A stretch of DNA of 64,000 nt from contig CCNB01000012.1 in NCBI GenBank assembly GCA_000824785.1, positions 195,319-259,318 on the forward strand, written 5' to 3'. Shown here piece after piece: positions 52,750 through 62,125 of the stretch (within the stretch, counting starts at the first letter, position 1; each line of letters opens with the position of its first letter). The notes beneath the pieces are model-generated. The model searched no databases, had not been told where the DNA came from, and worked only from the letters and a program-made list of their open reading frames with translations. Position numbers and translations under genes: made by a program. Source of the stretch: Mesorhizobium plurifarium. Lineage in GTDB: Bacteria > Pseudomonadota > Alphaproteobacteria > Rhizobiales > Rhizobiaceae.

Positions 52750-54842
52750 CCTCCAGATCAGACGACATCCGCCTCGGCGCGGACATTGGTGGCACCTTCA
52801 CCGACATTGCTCTCGACGTCAGGGGCACGATGTTCTCCACCAAGGTGCTGACCAACTATAAGGCGCCGGAGCAGGCGATCCTAGACGGCATCGACGTGGT
52901 CATCCGCGATGCCGGCATCTCCGCTTCCGAGATCGGCATCATCATCCACGGCACGACGCTCGCCACCAACGCGCTGATCGAGCGGCGCGGGGCCAGGACG
53001 GCCCTGATCACGACCGAAGGTTTTCGCGACGTGATCGAGATGCGGACGGAAAACCGCTTCGAGCAATATGACCTCAACCTGCAGCTGCCGACGCCGCTGA
53101 TCCCGCGCGAGGACCGCTTTACCGTCAAGGGCCGTATCGGCGCCGAGGGCCAGGAATTGCAGCCGCTCGACGAGGCCGCTCTGGAGGAGATCGCCGATCG
53201 CATCGCGGCCGGAAATTTCGGCTCGGTGGCGATCGGCTTCATCCATGCTTACGCCAACCCGGACCATGAGCGCCGGGCGCGCGAGATCCTCGCTCGCAAG
53301 CTTAGAATCCCGATCTCGATCAGCGCCGAGGTCTCGCCGCAGATGCGCGAGTTCGAGCGTTTCAACACGGTCTGCGCCAATGCCTATGTGCGGCCGCAGA
53401 TGGCCGACTATCTCGCCCGCCTGCAGACGCGGCTGAAGGACATGGGCGCCGAATGCCCCGTCTTCATGATCCACTCCGGCGGCGGGTTGATCTCGGTGGA
53501 AACCGCTTCGGAATTCCCGGTACGGCTGGTTGAATCCGGCCCGGCCGGCGGCGCCATTTTCGCAGCGGACATCGCCCGGCGCTTCGGGCTCGAAAAGGTC
53601 GTCTCCTACGATATGGGCGGCACCACCGCCAAGATCTGCCTGATCGAGGATTATGCGCCGCGCACCGCGCGGACCTTCGAAGTGGCGCGCACCTACCGCT
53701 TCTCGAAAGGCTCGGGCATGCCGATCTCGATCCCCGTCATCGAGATGATCGAGATCGGCGCCGGCGGCGGCTCCATCGCCTGGGTCGACGCCATGGGCCG
53801 CATCCAGACCGGGCCCGAGAGCGCGGGATCGGAGCCAGGCCCGGCCTGCTACGGCCGCGGCGGCAGCCGCCCGGCAATCACTGACGCGGACCTCGTGCTC
53901 GGAAAGCTCGATCCACACAATTTCGCCGGCGGCGCGATCAGGCTCGATACGGCCGCATCCGAACAGGCCATCCTGCGCGAGGTCGGCGAGCGCCTGTCGC
54001 TCAACGCCATGGCGACCGCCTTTGGCATCTGCGAGGTGGTGGACGAGAACATGGCCAACGCCGCGCGCGTCCACGCCGTGGAGAACGGCAAGAACATCTC
54101 TGAGAATCTGATGATCGCCTTTGGCGGCGCGGCACCACTGCACGCGGCGAGGCTCTGCGAGAAGCTCGGCATCGACCAGTGCATCGTGCCGCGCGGCGCC
54201 GGCGTCGGGTCGGCGATCGGTTTCCTCAAGGCCCCGTTCGGCTACGAAGCGCTGGCCTCGAAACTCACCCGCCTGTCGCAATTTAAGCCGGCCGAGGTCA
54301 ACGCCCTGATCGCCGATCTCAAAGCCTCCGCCGAAGGTTTTGTGCGCACCGGCGCCAGCGGCCAGATCGTCTGCGAGATCACCGCCTTCATGCGCTATGC
54401 CGGCCAGGGCTGGGAAATCCCCGTGCCGGTGGCCGATGCGCCATTCGGCGACGATGCCGTCGCCAAGCTCAAGGAGCTGTTCGAGGAGAGTTACCAGCGC
54501 TTCTTCGGCCGCGCCATCGACGGGCTCGACGGGCTGGAGATCGAGATCGTTACCTGGTCGGTGAAGGCAACGGATGTTCGGCCTGCGGTTGCGCGGCACG
54601 AGCTCACCATGGGCAAGAAGACCAGCCAACCGACAACGACCCGCGAGGTGTTCGATCCGGTCAGCGGCGCGCCGCGCAGCTACGGCATCATCGAGCGCGA
54701 CACGCTCTGCGCCGGCGATCGAGTGGCGGGCCCGGCCGTCGTCGTCGAGCGCGAGACCTCCACCGTCGTCACCACCAGTTTCGACGCCGTCATCCAGAGC
54801 GACGGCGCGATCCTTCTGATCCGCAAAGGCAGCCAGGCATGA
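52746..54842 (+). CDS. Hydantoinase/oxoprolinase family protein, A subunit (HyuA-like)
   Basis: This 698-residue ATP-dependent amidohydrolase subunit of the HyuA/acetophenone carboxylase type has the N-terminal actin-like motif LGADIGGTFTDIALD and IIIHGTTLATNALIERRGART. It also has VFMIHSGGGLISVETA, VSYDMGGTTAKICLIED and MIEIGAGGGSIAWVD. It pairs with HyuB to open cyclic amides such as hydantoins, 5-oxoproline or lactams with ATP, or to carboxylate ketones. The ATG at 52746 overlaps the TPP-enzyme stop by 4 bases. An upstream open frame to 52242 is chance. The 4-base overlap with HyuB indicates obligate co-translation. Confidence 0.92.
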   Translation: MTSRSDDIRLGADIGGTFTDIALDVRGTMFSTKVLTNYKAPEQAILDGIDVVIRDAGISASEIGIIIHGTTLATNALIERRGARTALITTEGFRDVIEMRTENRFEQYDLNLQLPTPLIPREDRFTVKGRIGAEGQELQPLDEAALEEIADRIAAGNFGSVAIGFIHAYANPDHERRAREILARKLRIPISISAEVSPQMREFERFNTVCANAYVRPQMADYLARLQTRLKDMGAECPVFMIHSGGGLISVETASEFPVRLVESGPAGGAIFAADIARRFGLEKVVSYDMGGTTAKICLIEDYAPRTARTFEVARTYRFSKGSGMPISIPVIEMIEIGAGGGSIAWVDAMGRIQTGPESAGSEPGPACYGRGGSRPAITDADLVLGKLDPHNFAGGAIRLDTAASEQAILREVGERLSLNAMATAFGICEVVDENMANAARVHAVENGKNISENLMIAFGGAAPLHAARLCEKLGIDQCIVPRGAGVGSAIGFLKAPFGYEALASKLTRLSQFKPAEVNALIADLKASAEGFVRTGASGQIVCEITAFMRYAGQGWEIPVPVADAPFGDDAVAKLKELFEESYQRFFGRAIDGLDGLEIEIVTWSVKATDVRPAVARHELTMGKKTSQPTTTREVFDPVSGAPRSYGIIERDTLCAGDRVAGPAVVVERETSTVVTTSFDAVIQSDGAILLIRKGSQA

Positions 54843-56455
54843 GCGATATTGGCGAAATCCGCATGCAGGTCATGTGGAACCGGTTGATCTCGGTGGTCGA
54901 GGAGCAGGCGCTGACCTTGCTGCGCACCGCCTTCTCGACCTCGGTGCGCGAATCCGGCGACCTGTCGGCCGGCGTGTTCGACCCGCGCGGCCAGATGCTG
55001 GCGCAGGCGGTGACTGGCACCCCCGGCCATGTCAACACCATGGCCGAGGCCGTGCTGCATTTCATGAACGCAATTCCGCGCGATCAGATGTTCGAAGGCG
55101 ACACCTATGTCACCAACGATCCCTGGCTCGGCACCGGCCATCTGCATGACATCACCATGGTGTCACCGTCCTTCCTCAACGGCGAGCTCGTCGCCTTCTT
55201 CGCCTGCACGGCGCATGTCGTCGATGTCGGCGGGCGCGGATTCGGCGCCGACGGCAAGTCGGTCTATGAGGAAGGCATCCAGATCCCGATCATGAAGTTC
55301 GCGGAGAAGGGCAAGGTCAATCTCGACCTCGTCAGGATCCTGCGCGCCAATGTCCGCGAGCCGAACCAGGTCGTCGGCGATTTCTATTCGCTCGCCGCCT
55401 GCAACGAAGTCGGCCATCGCCGCCTTGTGGACATGATGAAGGAGATCGGCCTCGCCTCGCTGGACGGGCTCGGCGACTTCATCTTCTCGCGCACCCGCGA
55501 CGCCATGCTCGAACGCATCGAGGCGCTTCCCAAGGGAAGCTGGTCGAACGAGCTGGTGACCGACGGTTACGACGAGCCCGTGAGGCTGGCGGCGACGGTT
55601 TCGGTGCGCGACGACCATGTCGAGGTCGATTTCACCGGCACCGACCCTATGAGCCGCTGGGGCATCAACTGCCCGATCATCTACAGCAAGGCCTATGCCT
55701 GCTACGCGCTGAAATGCATGGTGGCGCCCGACATCCCGAACAACGCCGCCTCGCTCGCCTTCTTCACCGTGTCGTCGCCGGTCAACATCCTGAACGCCGT
55801 GCGGCCCGCGCCAGTGGCGCTCAGGCATATCTTCGGCCACATGGTTCCCGATCTGGTGCTCGGCGCGTTCGCCAAGGCGTTGCCCGGCAAGATCCTTGCC
55901 GAAGGCGCCGGTGCGCTGTGGAACATCCATATCTCGGCGCGGCCCGTCGGCGGTGCGCCTGGCCGTCGGGCGGAAGTGCTGATGTTCAACTCGGGCGGCA
56001 TGGGCGCGCGCCCCGAGCTCGACGGATTATCGGCGACGGCCTTCCCGTCGGGCGTGCACACGATGCCGATCGAGGCGACGGAGCATACCGGCCCGATCGT
56101 CATCTGGCGCAAGGAGCTGCGGCCCAATTCCGGCGGCGACGGCGAATTCCGCGGCGGCCTGGGACAAATCATCGAGATCGCCGCGACCGATGGCCACGAA
56201 TTCGACTTCTCCGCCATGTTCGACCGCGTCAATCATCCGGCCCACGGCCGCGACGGCGGCAAGCCGGGCGTCGCCGGCGTGGTCAAGCTCGACGACGGCA
56301 CCAAGATGCGTCCCAAGGGCTGGCAGCATGTGCCGGCAGGGCGCCGGCTGATATTGGAGCTGCCGGGCGGCGGCGGCTATGGCGATCCGGCCAAGCGCAA
56401 TGCGGCCGCGCGGGCCAACGACCGATCCAAGGGTTACATCACGGAGAACGACTGA
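54839..56455 (+). CDS. Hydantoinase B/oxoprolinase family protein (HyuB-like)
   Basis: This 538-residue partner of the HyuA-like subunit has LRTAFSTSVRESGDLSAGVFDPRGQMLAQAVTG, YVTNDPWLGTGHLHDITMV, FFACTAHVVDVGGRGFGADG and PNSGGDGEFRGGLGQII. The C-terminal PGGGGYGDPAKRNAAARANDRSKGYIT is a hallmark of HyuB. Together with the A subunit it forms the ATP-dependent cyclic-amide hydrolase or carboxylase. It overlaps the aminotransferase gene by one base (TGATG). Confidence 0.93.
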   Translation: MSDIGEIRMQVMWNRLISVVEEQALTLLRTAFSTSVRESGDLSAGVFDPRGQMLAQAVTGTPGHVNTMAEAVLHFMNAIPRDQMFEGDTYVTNDPWLGTGHLHDITMVSPSFLNGELVAFFACTAHVVDVGGRGFGADGKSVYEEGIQIPIMKFAEKGKVNLDLVRILRANVREPNQVVGDFYSLAACNEVGHRRLVDMMKEIGLASLDGLGDFIFSRTRDAMLERIEALPKGSWSNELVTDGYDEPVRLAATVSVRDDHVEVDFTGTDPMSRWGINCPIIYSKAYACYALKCMVAPDIPNNAASLAFFTVSSPVNILNAVRPAPVALRHIFGHMVPDLVLGAFAKALPGKILAEGAGALWNIHISARPVGGAPGRRAEVLMFNSGGMGARPELDGLSATAFPSGVHTMPIEATEHTGPIVIWRKELRPNSGGDGEFRGGLGQIIEIAATDGHEFDFSAMFDRVNHPAHGRDGGKPGVAGVVKLDDGTKMRPKGWQHVPAGRRLILELPGGGGYGDPAKRNAAARANDRSKGYITEND

Positions 56456-57657
56456 TGAACTATGTTGCCTCGCGCCTCTCGGTGGTGAAGCCCTCGGCAT
56501 CGATGGCCGCTTCGCAGGCCGCCAAGGCGCTGCGCGCCAAGGGCGTCGACGTGATCGATCTCGGTCTGGGCGAGCCCGATTTCCCGACGCCGCTGCACAT
56601 CATCGATGCCGCCCATTTCGCGGCGAAGGCCGGGCAAACGCTCTACACCGCTGCCGCCGGTACAGCCGAAGTGCGTGAGGCCGTGGCCGGCAAATTCCGG
56701 CGCGAGAACGGGCTGGACTACACGGCCGACGATATCGTGGTGGCGAACGGCGCCAAGCAGATCATCTTCAACGCCCTGATGGCGACGCTGGAGCCCGGCG
56801 ACGAGGCGATCCTGCCGGCGCCCTACTTCGTCTCCTATCCCGAAATGGTGAAGCTGCTCGGCGGCACGCCTGTCGTCGTCGAATGTCCGGAGACCACCGG
56901 CTTCCGGCTGACCGCGGCGCTCTTGGAAAAGGCAATCACGCCAAGGACGAAGTGGCTCTTCCTCAACATGCCGGGCAACCCCTCCGGCGCGGTCTACTCG
57001 CAATCGGATCTGAAGGCGCTCGGCGCGGTGCTGGCAAAGCACCAGCATGTGCTCGTCCTCTCCGACGAGATCTACGAGCACATCCTGTTCGACGGGCGCG
57101 AGTTCGTTTCGTTCGGCAAGGCCTGCCCTGAGCTCAAGGATCGCACCCTGATCGTCAACGGCGTCTCGAAATCCTATGCCATGACTGGCTGGCGCGTCGG
57201 CTATGCGGCCGGGCCGGCGCCACTCCTCAAGGCGATGTCGACGATCCAGAGCCAGTCGTGCACTTCGGTGTGCTCGATCGCCCAGGCCGCGACGGTCGCC
57301 GCGCTGAACGGCCCCCAGGACGAGGTCGCGCGCTTCCGCCAGGCCTTCGAGCGGCGCCGCGACCTGGTCGTCGACGGCATCAGGAAGATCAACGGGCTGA
57401 CGCTGTCGCCGCCGGAGGGCGCCTTCTACGCCTATATCGGCTGCGCCAGCCTGATCGGCCGCAAGACGCCCAAGGGCGTCGTGCTGGAGGACGATGCGGC
57501 CGTAGGCAACTATCTTCTGAACGAAGGCCGGGTAGCGTCGGTGCCCGGCGTCGCCTATGGACTGTCACCCTATTTCCGCATCTCGACCGCGACCAGCGAA
57601 GAGGTGCTGACCGAAGCGATCGCGCGCATCAACGCCGCCGTCGCGCAAGTGGAGTAA
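56455..57657 (+). CDS. PLP-dependent aminotransferase, class I/II (aspartate aminotransferase-like)
   Basis: This 400-residue fold-type I aminotransferase has LGLGEPDFPTPLHIIDAA, YTAAAGTAEVREAVAGKF, VANGAKQIIFNALMATL, NMPGNPSGAVYS with the PLP-contacting Asn, VLSDEIYEHILFDG with the Asp and Tyr, the Schiff-base Lys in VNGVSKSYAMTGWRVGY, and the C-terminal Arg in YFRISTATSEE that binds the substrate carboxylate. This is the subgroup I-gamma aspartate/aromatic aminotransferase pattern. It follows HyuB with a TGATG overlap. It could convert the amino acid released by the hydantoinase into a 2-oxoacid for the TPP enzyme. Confidence 0.93.
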   Translation: MNYVASRLSVVKPSASMAASQAAKALRAKGVDVIDLGLGEPDFPTPLHIIDAAHFAAKAGQTLYTAAAGTAEVREAVAGKFRRENGLDYTADDIVVANGAKQIIFNALMATLEPGDEAILPAPYFVSYPEMVKLLGGTPVVVECPETTGFRLTAALLEKAITPRTKWLFLNMPGNPSGAVYSQSDLKALGAVLAKHQHVLVLSDEIYEHILFDGREFVSFGKACPELKDRTLIVNGVSKSYAMTGWRVGYAAGPAPLLKAMSTIQSQSCTSVCSIAQAATVAALNGPQDEVARFRQAFERRRDLVVDGIRKINGLTLSPPEGAFYAYIGCASLIGRKTPKGVVLEDDAAVGNYLLNEGRVASVPGVAYGLSPYFRISTATSEEVLTEAIARINAAVAQVE

Positions 57658-58473
57658 ATGATGCCGCATTACGAACGTATCCTGATCACCGGCGCCGCCG
57701 GCCGACTCGGCTCACAGCTGCGCAAAGGACTGGTGCCGCTGGCCAAGACGATCCGCCTCGCGGGCCGCGAATCCTTCGGCGATCTCGCGCCGCACGAGGA
57801 GGAAGCGGTCTTCGATCTCGCCGACATGGAGGCGACGATCGCGGCGACCAAGGACTGCGACGCGATCGTGCATTTCGGCGGCGCGCCGCTCGAATGCGAG
57901 TGGCAGACCATCCTCGATTCCAGCATCCGCGGCTCCTACCACATCTATGAAGGCGCCCGAAAACATGGGGTGAAGCGCGTCATCTACGCCTCCTCGGTGC
58001 ATGCGATCGGCTATCACGAGATCGAGGCGCATATCGGCGTCGATGCGCCGGTGCGTCCCGACAGCCTCTATGGGGTGTCGAAGAATTTCGTCGAGAGCCT
58101 CAGCCGGCTCTATTGGGACAAGTTCGGCATCGAGACGGTGTGCCTGCGCATCTTCTCGTCCTTCCCCGAACCCGCCGACCGCCGCATGCTGTGGTCCTAT
58201 CTCTCCTTCGCCGACTGTGTGCGCCTGGTCGAGGCCTCGCTCACCGCGCCGCGCGTCGGCCACACGATCTCCTTCGGCATTTCCGACAACAAGCTGAAGA
58301 TGGTCGACAACAGCGGCGCGAACCACCTGGGGTTCATCCCGCAGGACAGCGCCGAGCCGTTCCGCGCCGCCGTCGAGGCAAAGACGCCGGTACCCGACCC
58401 GAACAAGCCGTCAGTGAAATATCTCGGCGGCTGGTTCTGCGAGCTTGGCCACCCGGACGACAAGCCGGTGTGA
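57658..58473 (+). CDS. NAD-dependent epimerase/dehydratase family, uronate dehydrogenase-like
   Basis: This 271-residue extended SDR has ILITGAAGRLGSQLRKGL, FDLADMEATIAATKDCDAIVHFGG, YASSVHAIGYHEI with the catalytic Ser and Tyr-x3-Lys in LYGVSKNFVESLSRLY. This is close to uronate dehydrogenases (Udh), which oxidise galacturonate or glucuronate to the lactone with NAD. ATG at 57658 or 57661. It starts directly after the aminotransferase stop and is the last gene of the rightward operon. Confidence 0.9.
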   Translation: MMPHYERILITGAAGRLGSQLRKGLVPLAKTIRLAGRESFGDLAPHEEEAVFDLADMEATIAATKDCDAIVHFGGAPLECEWQTILDSSIRGSYHIYEGARKHGVKRVIYASSVHAIGYHEIEAHIGVDAPVRPDSLYGVSKNFVESLSRLYWDKFGIETVCLRIFSSFPEPADRRMLWSYLSFADCVRLVEASLTAPRVGHTISFGISDNKLKMVDNSGANHLGFIPQDSAEPFRAAVEAKTPVPDPNKPSVKYLGGWFCELGHPDDKPV

Positions 58474-58780
58474 AGACATGGGCAGCGGCCAAGTGGTGTG
58501 GTTGTCAAAGCTCGGCACATCGCCACGGCCATAACTACAATCATCCGCCGCATAGAGCGCCATTCGTGTAGAAGCTCCTTTCTAAACGGGCGGCCGGCCA
58601 TCGCCGCCATGTTTGCGGCGCATCCCTGTTCCCGCTGCCCTGCTCGAAATCGCAACGAAGCTGCGTGCCGGGTCGGCGCAATCGTTTTCTGAAGTTGCTG
58701 CGACATTCGGTTGGTCGCGGCGATCCTCGCCGCCCTGCTCTTTGAGCAACGTGCCGTGCCATGGCTGGTCCGGCACCACA

Positions 58781-59203
58781 TCACACCTCCGCCTCCACTC
58801 TTTCTCCAATCCGGCGGTCGGGTTGGCGCGTTCGCTTTGGCGTCGTATTGGGACCAACGAGCCCGGCCGCGAGAAGTGCTTGAGAAATATCGCCGGCGCG
58901 GTCCCGCCCCCGCAGGATGCACTGCTCAAGTAGCCAGTCTGCTGCCGGCTGCCAAGCGGACCAGAAACGTTCGTTTGGAGCTTCCCCCTCTCGCCCAGAC
59001 GCAGCCGCCATGTCGTCCAGACAGTCGCCGAGCAGGTCTCTTCCACGGGCGCGGTACGAAAAATCGAGCAGAGCCCGCCACTCCTCGTTGCCGCCGTGCG
59101 CAAAAAGCCAATTTGGCGAACCAGCACGTGCGCCGCTCGTGAGGGACTGTCGTTCGTCTCGATCCGCGGAATACGCACGCGCACACTCGACCAGACCGGT
59201 CAA
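58781..59203 (-). CDS. Hypothetical protein, 140 residues, coding uncertain
   Basis: The frame has a protein-like composition in its middle (NWLFAHGGNEEWRALLDFSYRA, then WSAWQPAADWLLEQC), with paired Trp and acidic helices, but the ends are Arg-rich and unlike normal coding sequence. No ribosome-binding site of note precedes it and no family is recognised. It may be a fragment of a decayed gene. Confidence 0.25.
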   Translation of the reverse strand: MTGLVECARAYSADRDERQSLTSGARAGSPNWLFAHGGNEEWRALLDFSYRARGRDLLGDCLDDMAAASGREGEAPNERFWSAWQPAADWLLEQCILRGRDRAGDISQALLAAGLVGPNTTPKRTRQPDRRIGERVEAEV

Positions 59204-59400
59204 ATAGGTTGAAAACGACTTTTGATGCTCCTCGGTAGAACTCAGGCGATACAGTCGGTCAAGAACGCCTCATCAAGACATTGTCCCACCAGTCGTCCGA
59301 AATGTGAGGCAACTCAACCGGGGGTTCTTTGCCCAAGAGAAGCCCAAGCACGCGCGGTGGGGTCCGCGGCATCTGCTGGATCCGGCGTCCAGTCGCATGG

Positions 59401-59664
59401 CTACGGCGCAAGCGATAGCGCCGGCGGGTTCATGATGGGAACTTCGCCCGCGCCCTCCGCGCCTAAGGGGCCGATCGAAGGAGCGCCCTCGTAAAGATCA
59501 ATCTCGACGGCCAATGCGAGCGCACGCCGGGCGCGCAACGAACGCTGCGCGTCCCTTGTCGTAGCGTGCTCCGGTTTCGTAGCCGGCCATGTCAGCAGCT
59601 TCGGCCAAAACCGCAGGTCACCGATAAGCTCGCGCAGAGCAGCGATGTGATTCGTGTGAGGCAT
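59401..59664 (-). CDS. Small hypothetical protein downstream of the HglS-like gene
   Basis: This 87-codon frame begins 8 bases after the stop of the HglS-like gene. The first half (HIAALRELIGDLRFWPKLLTW) looks helical and protein-like, and the second is Pro/Gly/Ala rich. No family is recognised and the ribosome-binding site is weak. The spacing alone supports it. Confidence 0.3.
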   Translation of the reverse strand: MPHTNHIAALRELIGDLRFWPKLLTWPATKPEHATTRDAQRSLRARRALALAVEIDLYEGAPSIGPLGAEGAGEVPIMNPPALSLAP

Positions 59665-59672
59665 GCCGCCCG

Positions 59673-61067
59673 TTACTCGGCCGCCGCAGCGAGGCCTCCG
59701 CGGAGACAGCGCTCAAGCGAGGCACGCATAATACCGGCGTAATGCGCGAACTCGTCCAGCACGGTTGCACCGAGATCGCCTTCGAACATCTTCTGGTTGG
59801 GACTCGCGACGAACTCCTGCGTGGCGTCGTCTCCGAGATTCGACTGAAAAATGCCCGCCGCGCTGACCGGGAGGAAATCCTCGTAGACGATCGGGTCGAA
59901 CCGTACGAGACCCGCGTCGACGGCGGCTTCGAGGTCCATGTCGATCCCCGCGCGGCGCTGGCCCTCTGCCGTCAAAGAATAGCTGAAATAACCCAGGCCG
60001 TGCCTGCGGATCGCGTTCCAATCATCCGGGAATCCCCTGAAGGCCTCGGCCAAAGCCGCTTCATATTCAGAGGCGTTCGAGCCGTCTGCCGCGGGCCTGC
60101 AGCGCTCACGTGCTTCGTTGAGCAGACGGTCGTAGAGCGCGCGGCCCTTGGGCGTCAGAGCGATGCCGCGTTGTTCGATCTCTCCGAACCGGGCTGTGTG
60201 GGAACCGGACCGCGAACTGCCGTCCACCTCAGGGAACGAAACCGCTTCCTCGAGGGCCTTGAACGAGGTCTGGCGCAGCAGGATCGGGCATCGGCGGGTC
60301 GGCGGCCCTTCCACGATGGCTTTCGGCACGATCCCTTCCTCAGGCATGCGCTCCTGAACCCGGTCGATGTCCAGCGTGCGCGGAGTCAGATGATTGATAT
60401 GGGGGCCTTTGAAAGAGACGATATCGGCGATCAGCCGATGGGCACTGTGGAGCCGCTCGTACATGCCGGCGCTGACGGTCGCCTTGTCGTGCCACCTGAA
60501 GGTCTCGAGCACCTCCCTGACAAAACGCTCTGCTTCCTGCCCGTCCAGCCCTCCCTGTCGCTCCGCCTTCTCCAAAAGTTCCAGCGCGCCATCCGTAAAT
60601 ATCTGGCGCTTCGACAGGACGGCGGCGGCCTCGTTCCGCAGGGCCTCGTCTTTGATGAGGTCGAGGCGGAGCAGCGAGGTGAACACGCGGAAGGGGTTGA
60701 TCTTCAGGCTGGCGCCGCCAACCGGCCGGAACGCTGTCGAATGCACGGGGACACCGGCGGTTGAGAGATCGTAATAGCCCACCGGCTGCATACCCATCAC
60801 GGCGAAGACGCGGCGCATCGTCGAAAGTTCCTGAACAGTACCCAGCCGGATTGCGCCGTGCCGTTCTTCGGAAATGCGGTCGAGCGAGTCCGTGACGGCA
60901 AGCCGCTCCCTCATCTCCGGATCGGCGGCCAATGCCTCCTCGTTCACCCGAGCGACCAGATGCATGAGCGTGCCGTATGCAGGGACCTCATCACGATACA
61001 TGGCCGACATGGCCGCAGAGAACTCCGACCGGATGGAGTCGGAAGTAACGAAGCCGGATTTCGTCAT
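59673..61067 (-). CDS. hglS: 2-oxoadipate dioxygenase/decarboxylase (HglS, DUF1338/YdcJ family)
   Basis: This 464-residue member of the DUF1338/VOC-related family has FVTSDSIRSEFSAAMSAMYRDEVPAYGTLMHLV with the metal-binding His, and GTVQELSTMRRVFAVMGMQPVGYYDL. The diagnostic FKGPHINHLTPRTLDID carries the second His, and YEDFLPVSAAGIFQSNLG lies near the end. HglS converts 2-oxoadipate to D-2-hydroxyglutarate with Fe(II) and O2 in lysine catabolism. The ATG at 61067 is preferred over one at 61121 because the family N-terminus and GAGAGGC fit it. It is divergent from a LysR regulator. Confidence 0.88.
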   Translation of the reverse strand: MTKSGFVTSDSIRSEFSAAMSAMYRDEVPAYGTLMHLVARVNEEALAADPEMRERLAVTDSLDRISEERHGAIRLGTVQELSTMRRVFAVMGMQPVGYYDLSTAGVPVHSTAFRPVGGASLKINPFRVFTSLLRLDLIKDEALRNEAAAVLSKRQIFTDGALELLEKAERQGGLDGQEAERFVREVLETFRWHDKATVSAGMYERLHSAHRLIADIVSFKGPHINHLTPRTLDIDRVQERMPEEGIVPKAIVEGPPTRRCPILLRQTSFKALEEAVSFPEVDGSSRSGSHTARFGEIEQRGIALTPKGRALYDRLLNEARERCRPAADGSNASEYEAALAEAFRGFPDDWNAIRRHGLGYFSYSLTAEGQRRAGIDMDLEAAVDAGLVRFDPIVYEDFLPVSAAGIFQSNLGDDATQEFVASPNQKMFEGDLGATVLDEFAHYAGIMRASLERCLRGGLAAAAE

Positions 61068-61183
61068 CGCCTTTTGCCTCTCGCCGTCTAAAATTGCGGA
61101 TGGTTCATTCGCCACTTTCATCGTAACTTTGAGGCTTCGGTGCTGTAACGCGACCTTTCGTGATAACTTGATGCGAGTCTGGA

Positions 61184-62125
61184 ATGAAGCTTAATCGGAA
61201 AATGATCCCCGACCTGTCGGTGCTGCAGGCTTTCGAATGCGCCGCCCGGCACGGGAACTTCACTCTGGCGGCAGCCGAACTGAACCTCACGCAAAGCGCA
61301 GTGAGCAGGCAAATCCGTGCATTGGAAGACCAGCTTGGCGTACCCCTCTTTGAGAGGATACGCCAAAGGGTGGTTTTGTCCGAGGTGGGTCAATCCCTGC
61401 TCCCGGAAGTCATCCGCCTGCTGGGACAGACCGAGGAAATGGTTCTGCGCGCGATGGCTGCCGCCGACGGCAAGAAGATACTCTCTGTCGCCACGCTCCC
61501 GACCTTCGGCGCACGATGGCTGACGCGCAGGCTGCCAAATTTCCTTGAGAGACACCCAGGAACCGTCGTCAACGTGGCGTCTCGGTCCCAACCATTCGAT
61601 TTCTCGGTCGACCTTTTCGACATAGCCATCCACTACGGGCAGCCCATCTGGGCACACGGAATCTGCACCTATCTGTGCAGCGACGTGGTCCTGCCTGTGG
61701 GAAGCCCTGATCTCATGTCGCGGTGGCCAATACTGGAAAGTTCCGATCTAGTGGCCGCACCACTTCTTCATCTGGCGACACGGCCGAAGCAGTGGAGCGA
61801 ATGGTTCGAATTGGACGGTCTTGAAGGGGCAAACGCTTTCCACGGAAGCCGTTTCGATCAATTCAACATGATCATCGAAGCTGCGGTCGCGGGAATTGGT
61901 TTTGCACTCCTGCCTCGTTACCTGATCGAGGAAGAGCTGCGAACCGAAAAGCTCGCCGTCGCCGTTCCGCGGCCCATCACCACGAATAACAACTACTATG
62001 TCGTGCTGCCTGAGGGAAAAAGCGACAATCCCACGGCATCGGCATTCCAAACGTGGTTGATGGAACAGGTTCGCCATCCGAAACAACGCGAGCGAGAAGT
62101 TAGGCGTCGCATTGCCGCGCGCTGA
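61184..62125 (+). CDS. LysR family transcriptional regulator (GcvA-like)
   Basis: This 313-residue LysR-type regulator has LSVLQAFECAARHGNFTLAAAELNLTQSAVSRQIRALEDQLG and an effector domain with LPTFGARWLTRRLPNFLERHPG, FDIAIHYGQPIWAHG and a VAGIGFALLPRYLIEEEL segment. It is divergent from the HglS-like gene with about 115 bases between the starts, the usual arrangement of a LysR regulator and its target. It therefore probably controls 2-oxoadipate/lysine breakdown. The inducer is unknown. Confidence 0.9.
   Translation: MKLNRKMIPDLSVLQAFECAARHGNFTLAAAELNLTQSAVSRQIRALEDQLGVPLFERIRQRVVLSEVGQSLLPEVIRLLGQTEEMVLRAMAAADGKKILSVATLPTFGARWLTRRLPNFLERHPGTVVNVASRSQPFDFSVDLFDIAIHYGQPIWAHGICTYLCSDVVLPVGSPDLMSRWPILESSDLVAAPLLHLATRPKQWSEWFELDGLEGANAFHGSRFDQFNMIIEAAVAGIGFALLPRYLIEEELRTEKLAVAVPRPITTNNNYYVVLPEGKSDNPTASAFQTWLMEQVRHPKQREREVRRRIAAR

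Larger units (their letters stand above)
58474..59672. other. About 1.2 kb of poorly coding DNA with two possible small genes
   Basis: No recognisable family was found here on either strand. The two best candidate frames (58781-59203 and 59401-59664, both minus) are listed separately. The remainder shows no operator copy, tRNA or IS. The stretch may be the decayed remains of one or more genes. Confidence 0.4.

Noticed and set aside
55714..56454. Open frame extending the aminotransferase upstream by about 250 codons
   Set aside because: It overlaps the HyuB gene in another frame and looks like a GC-rich shadow; the aminotransferase starts normally at 56455.
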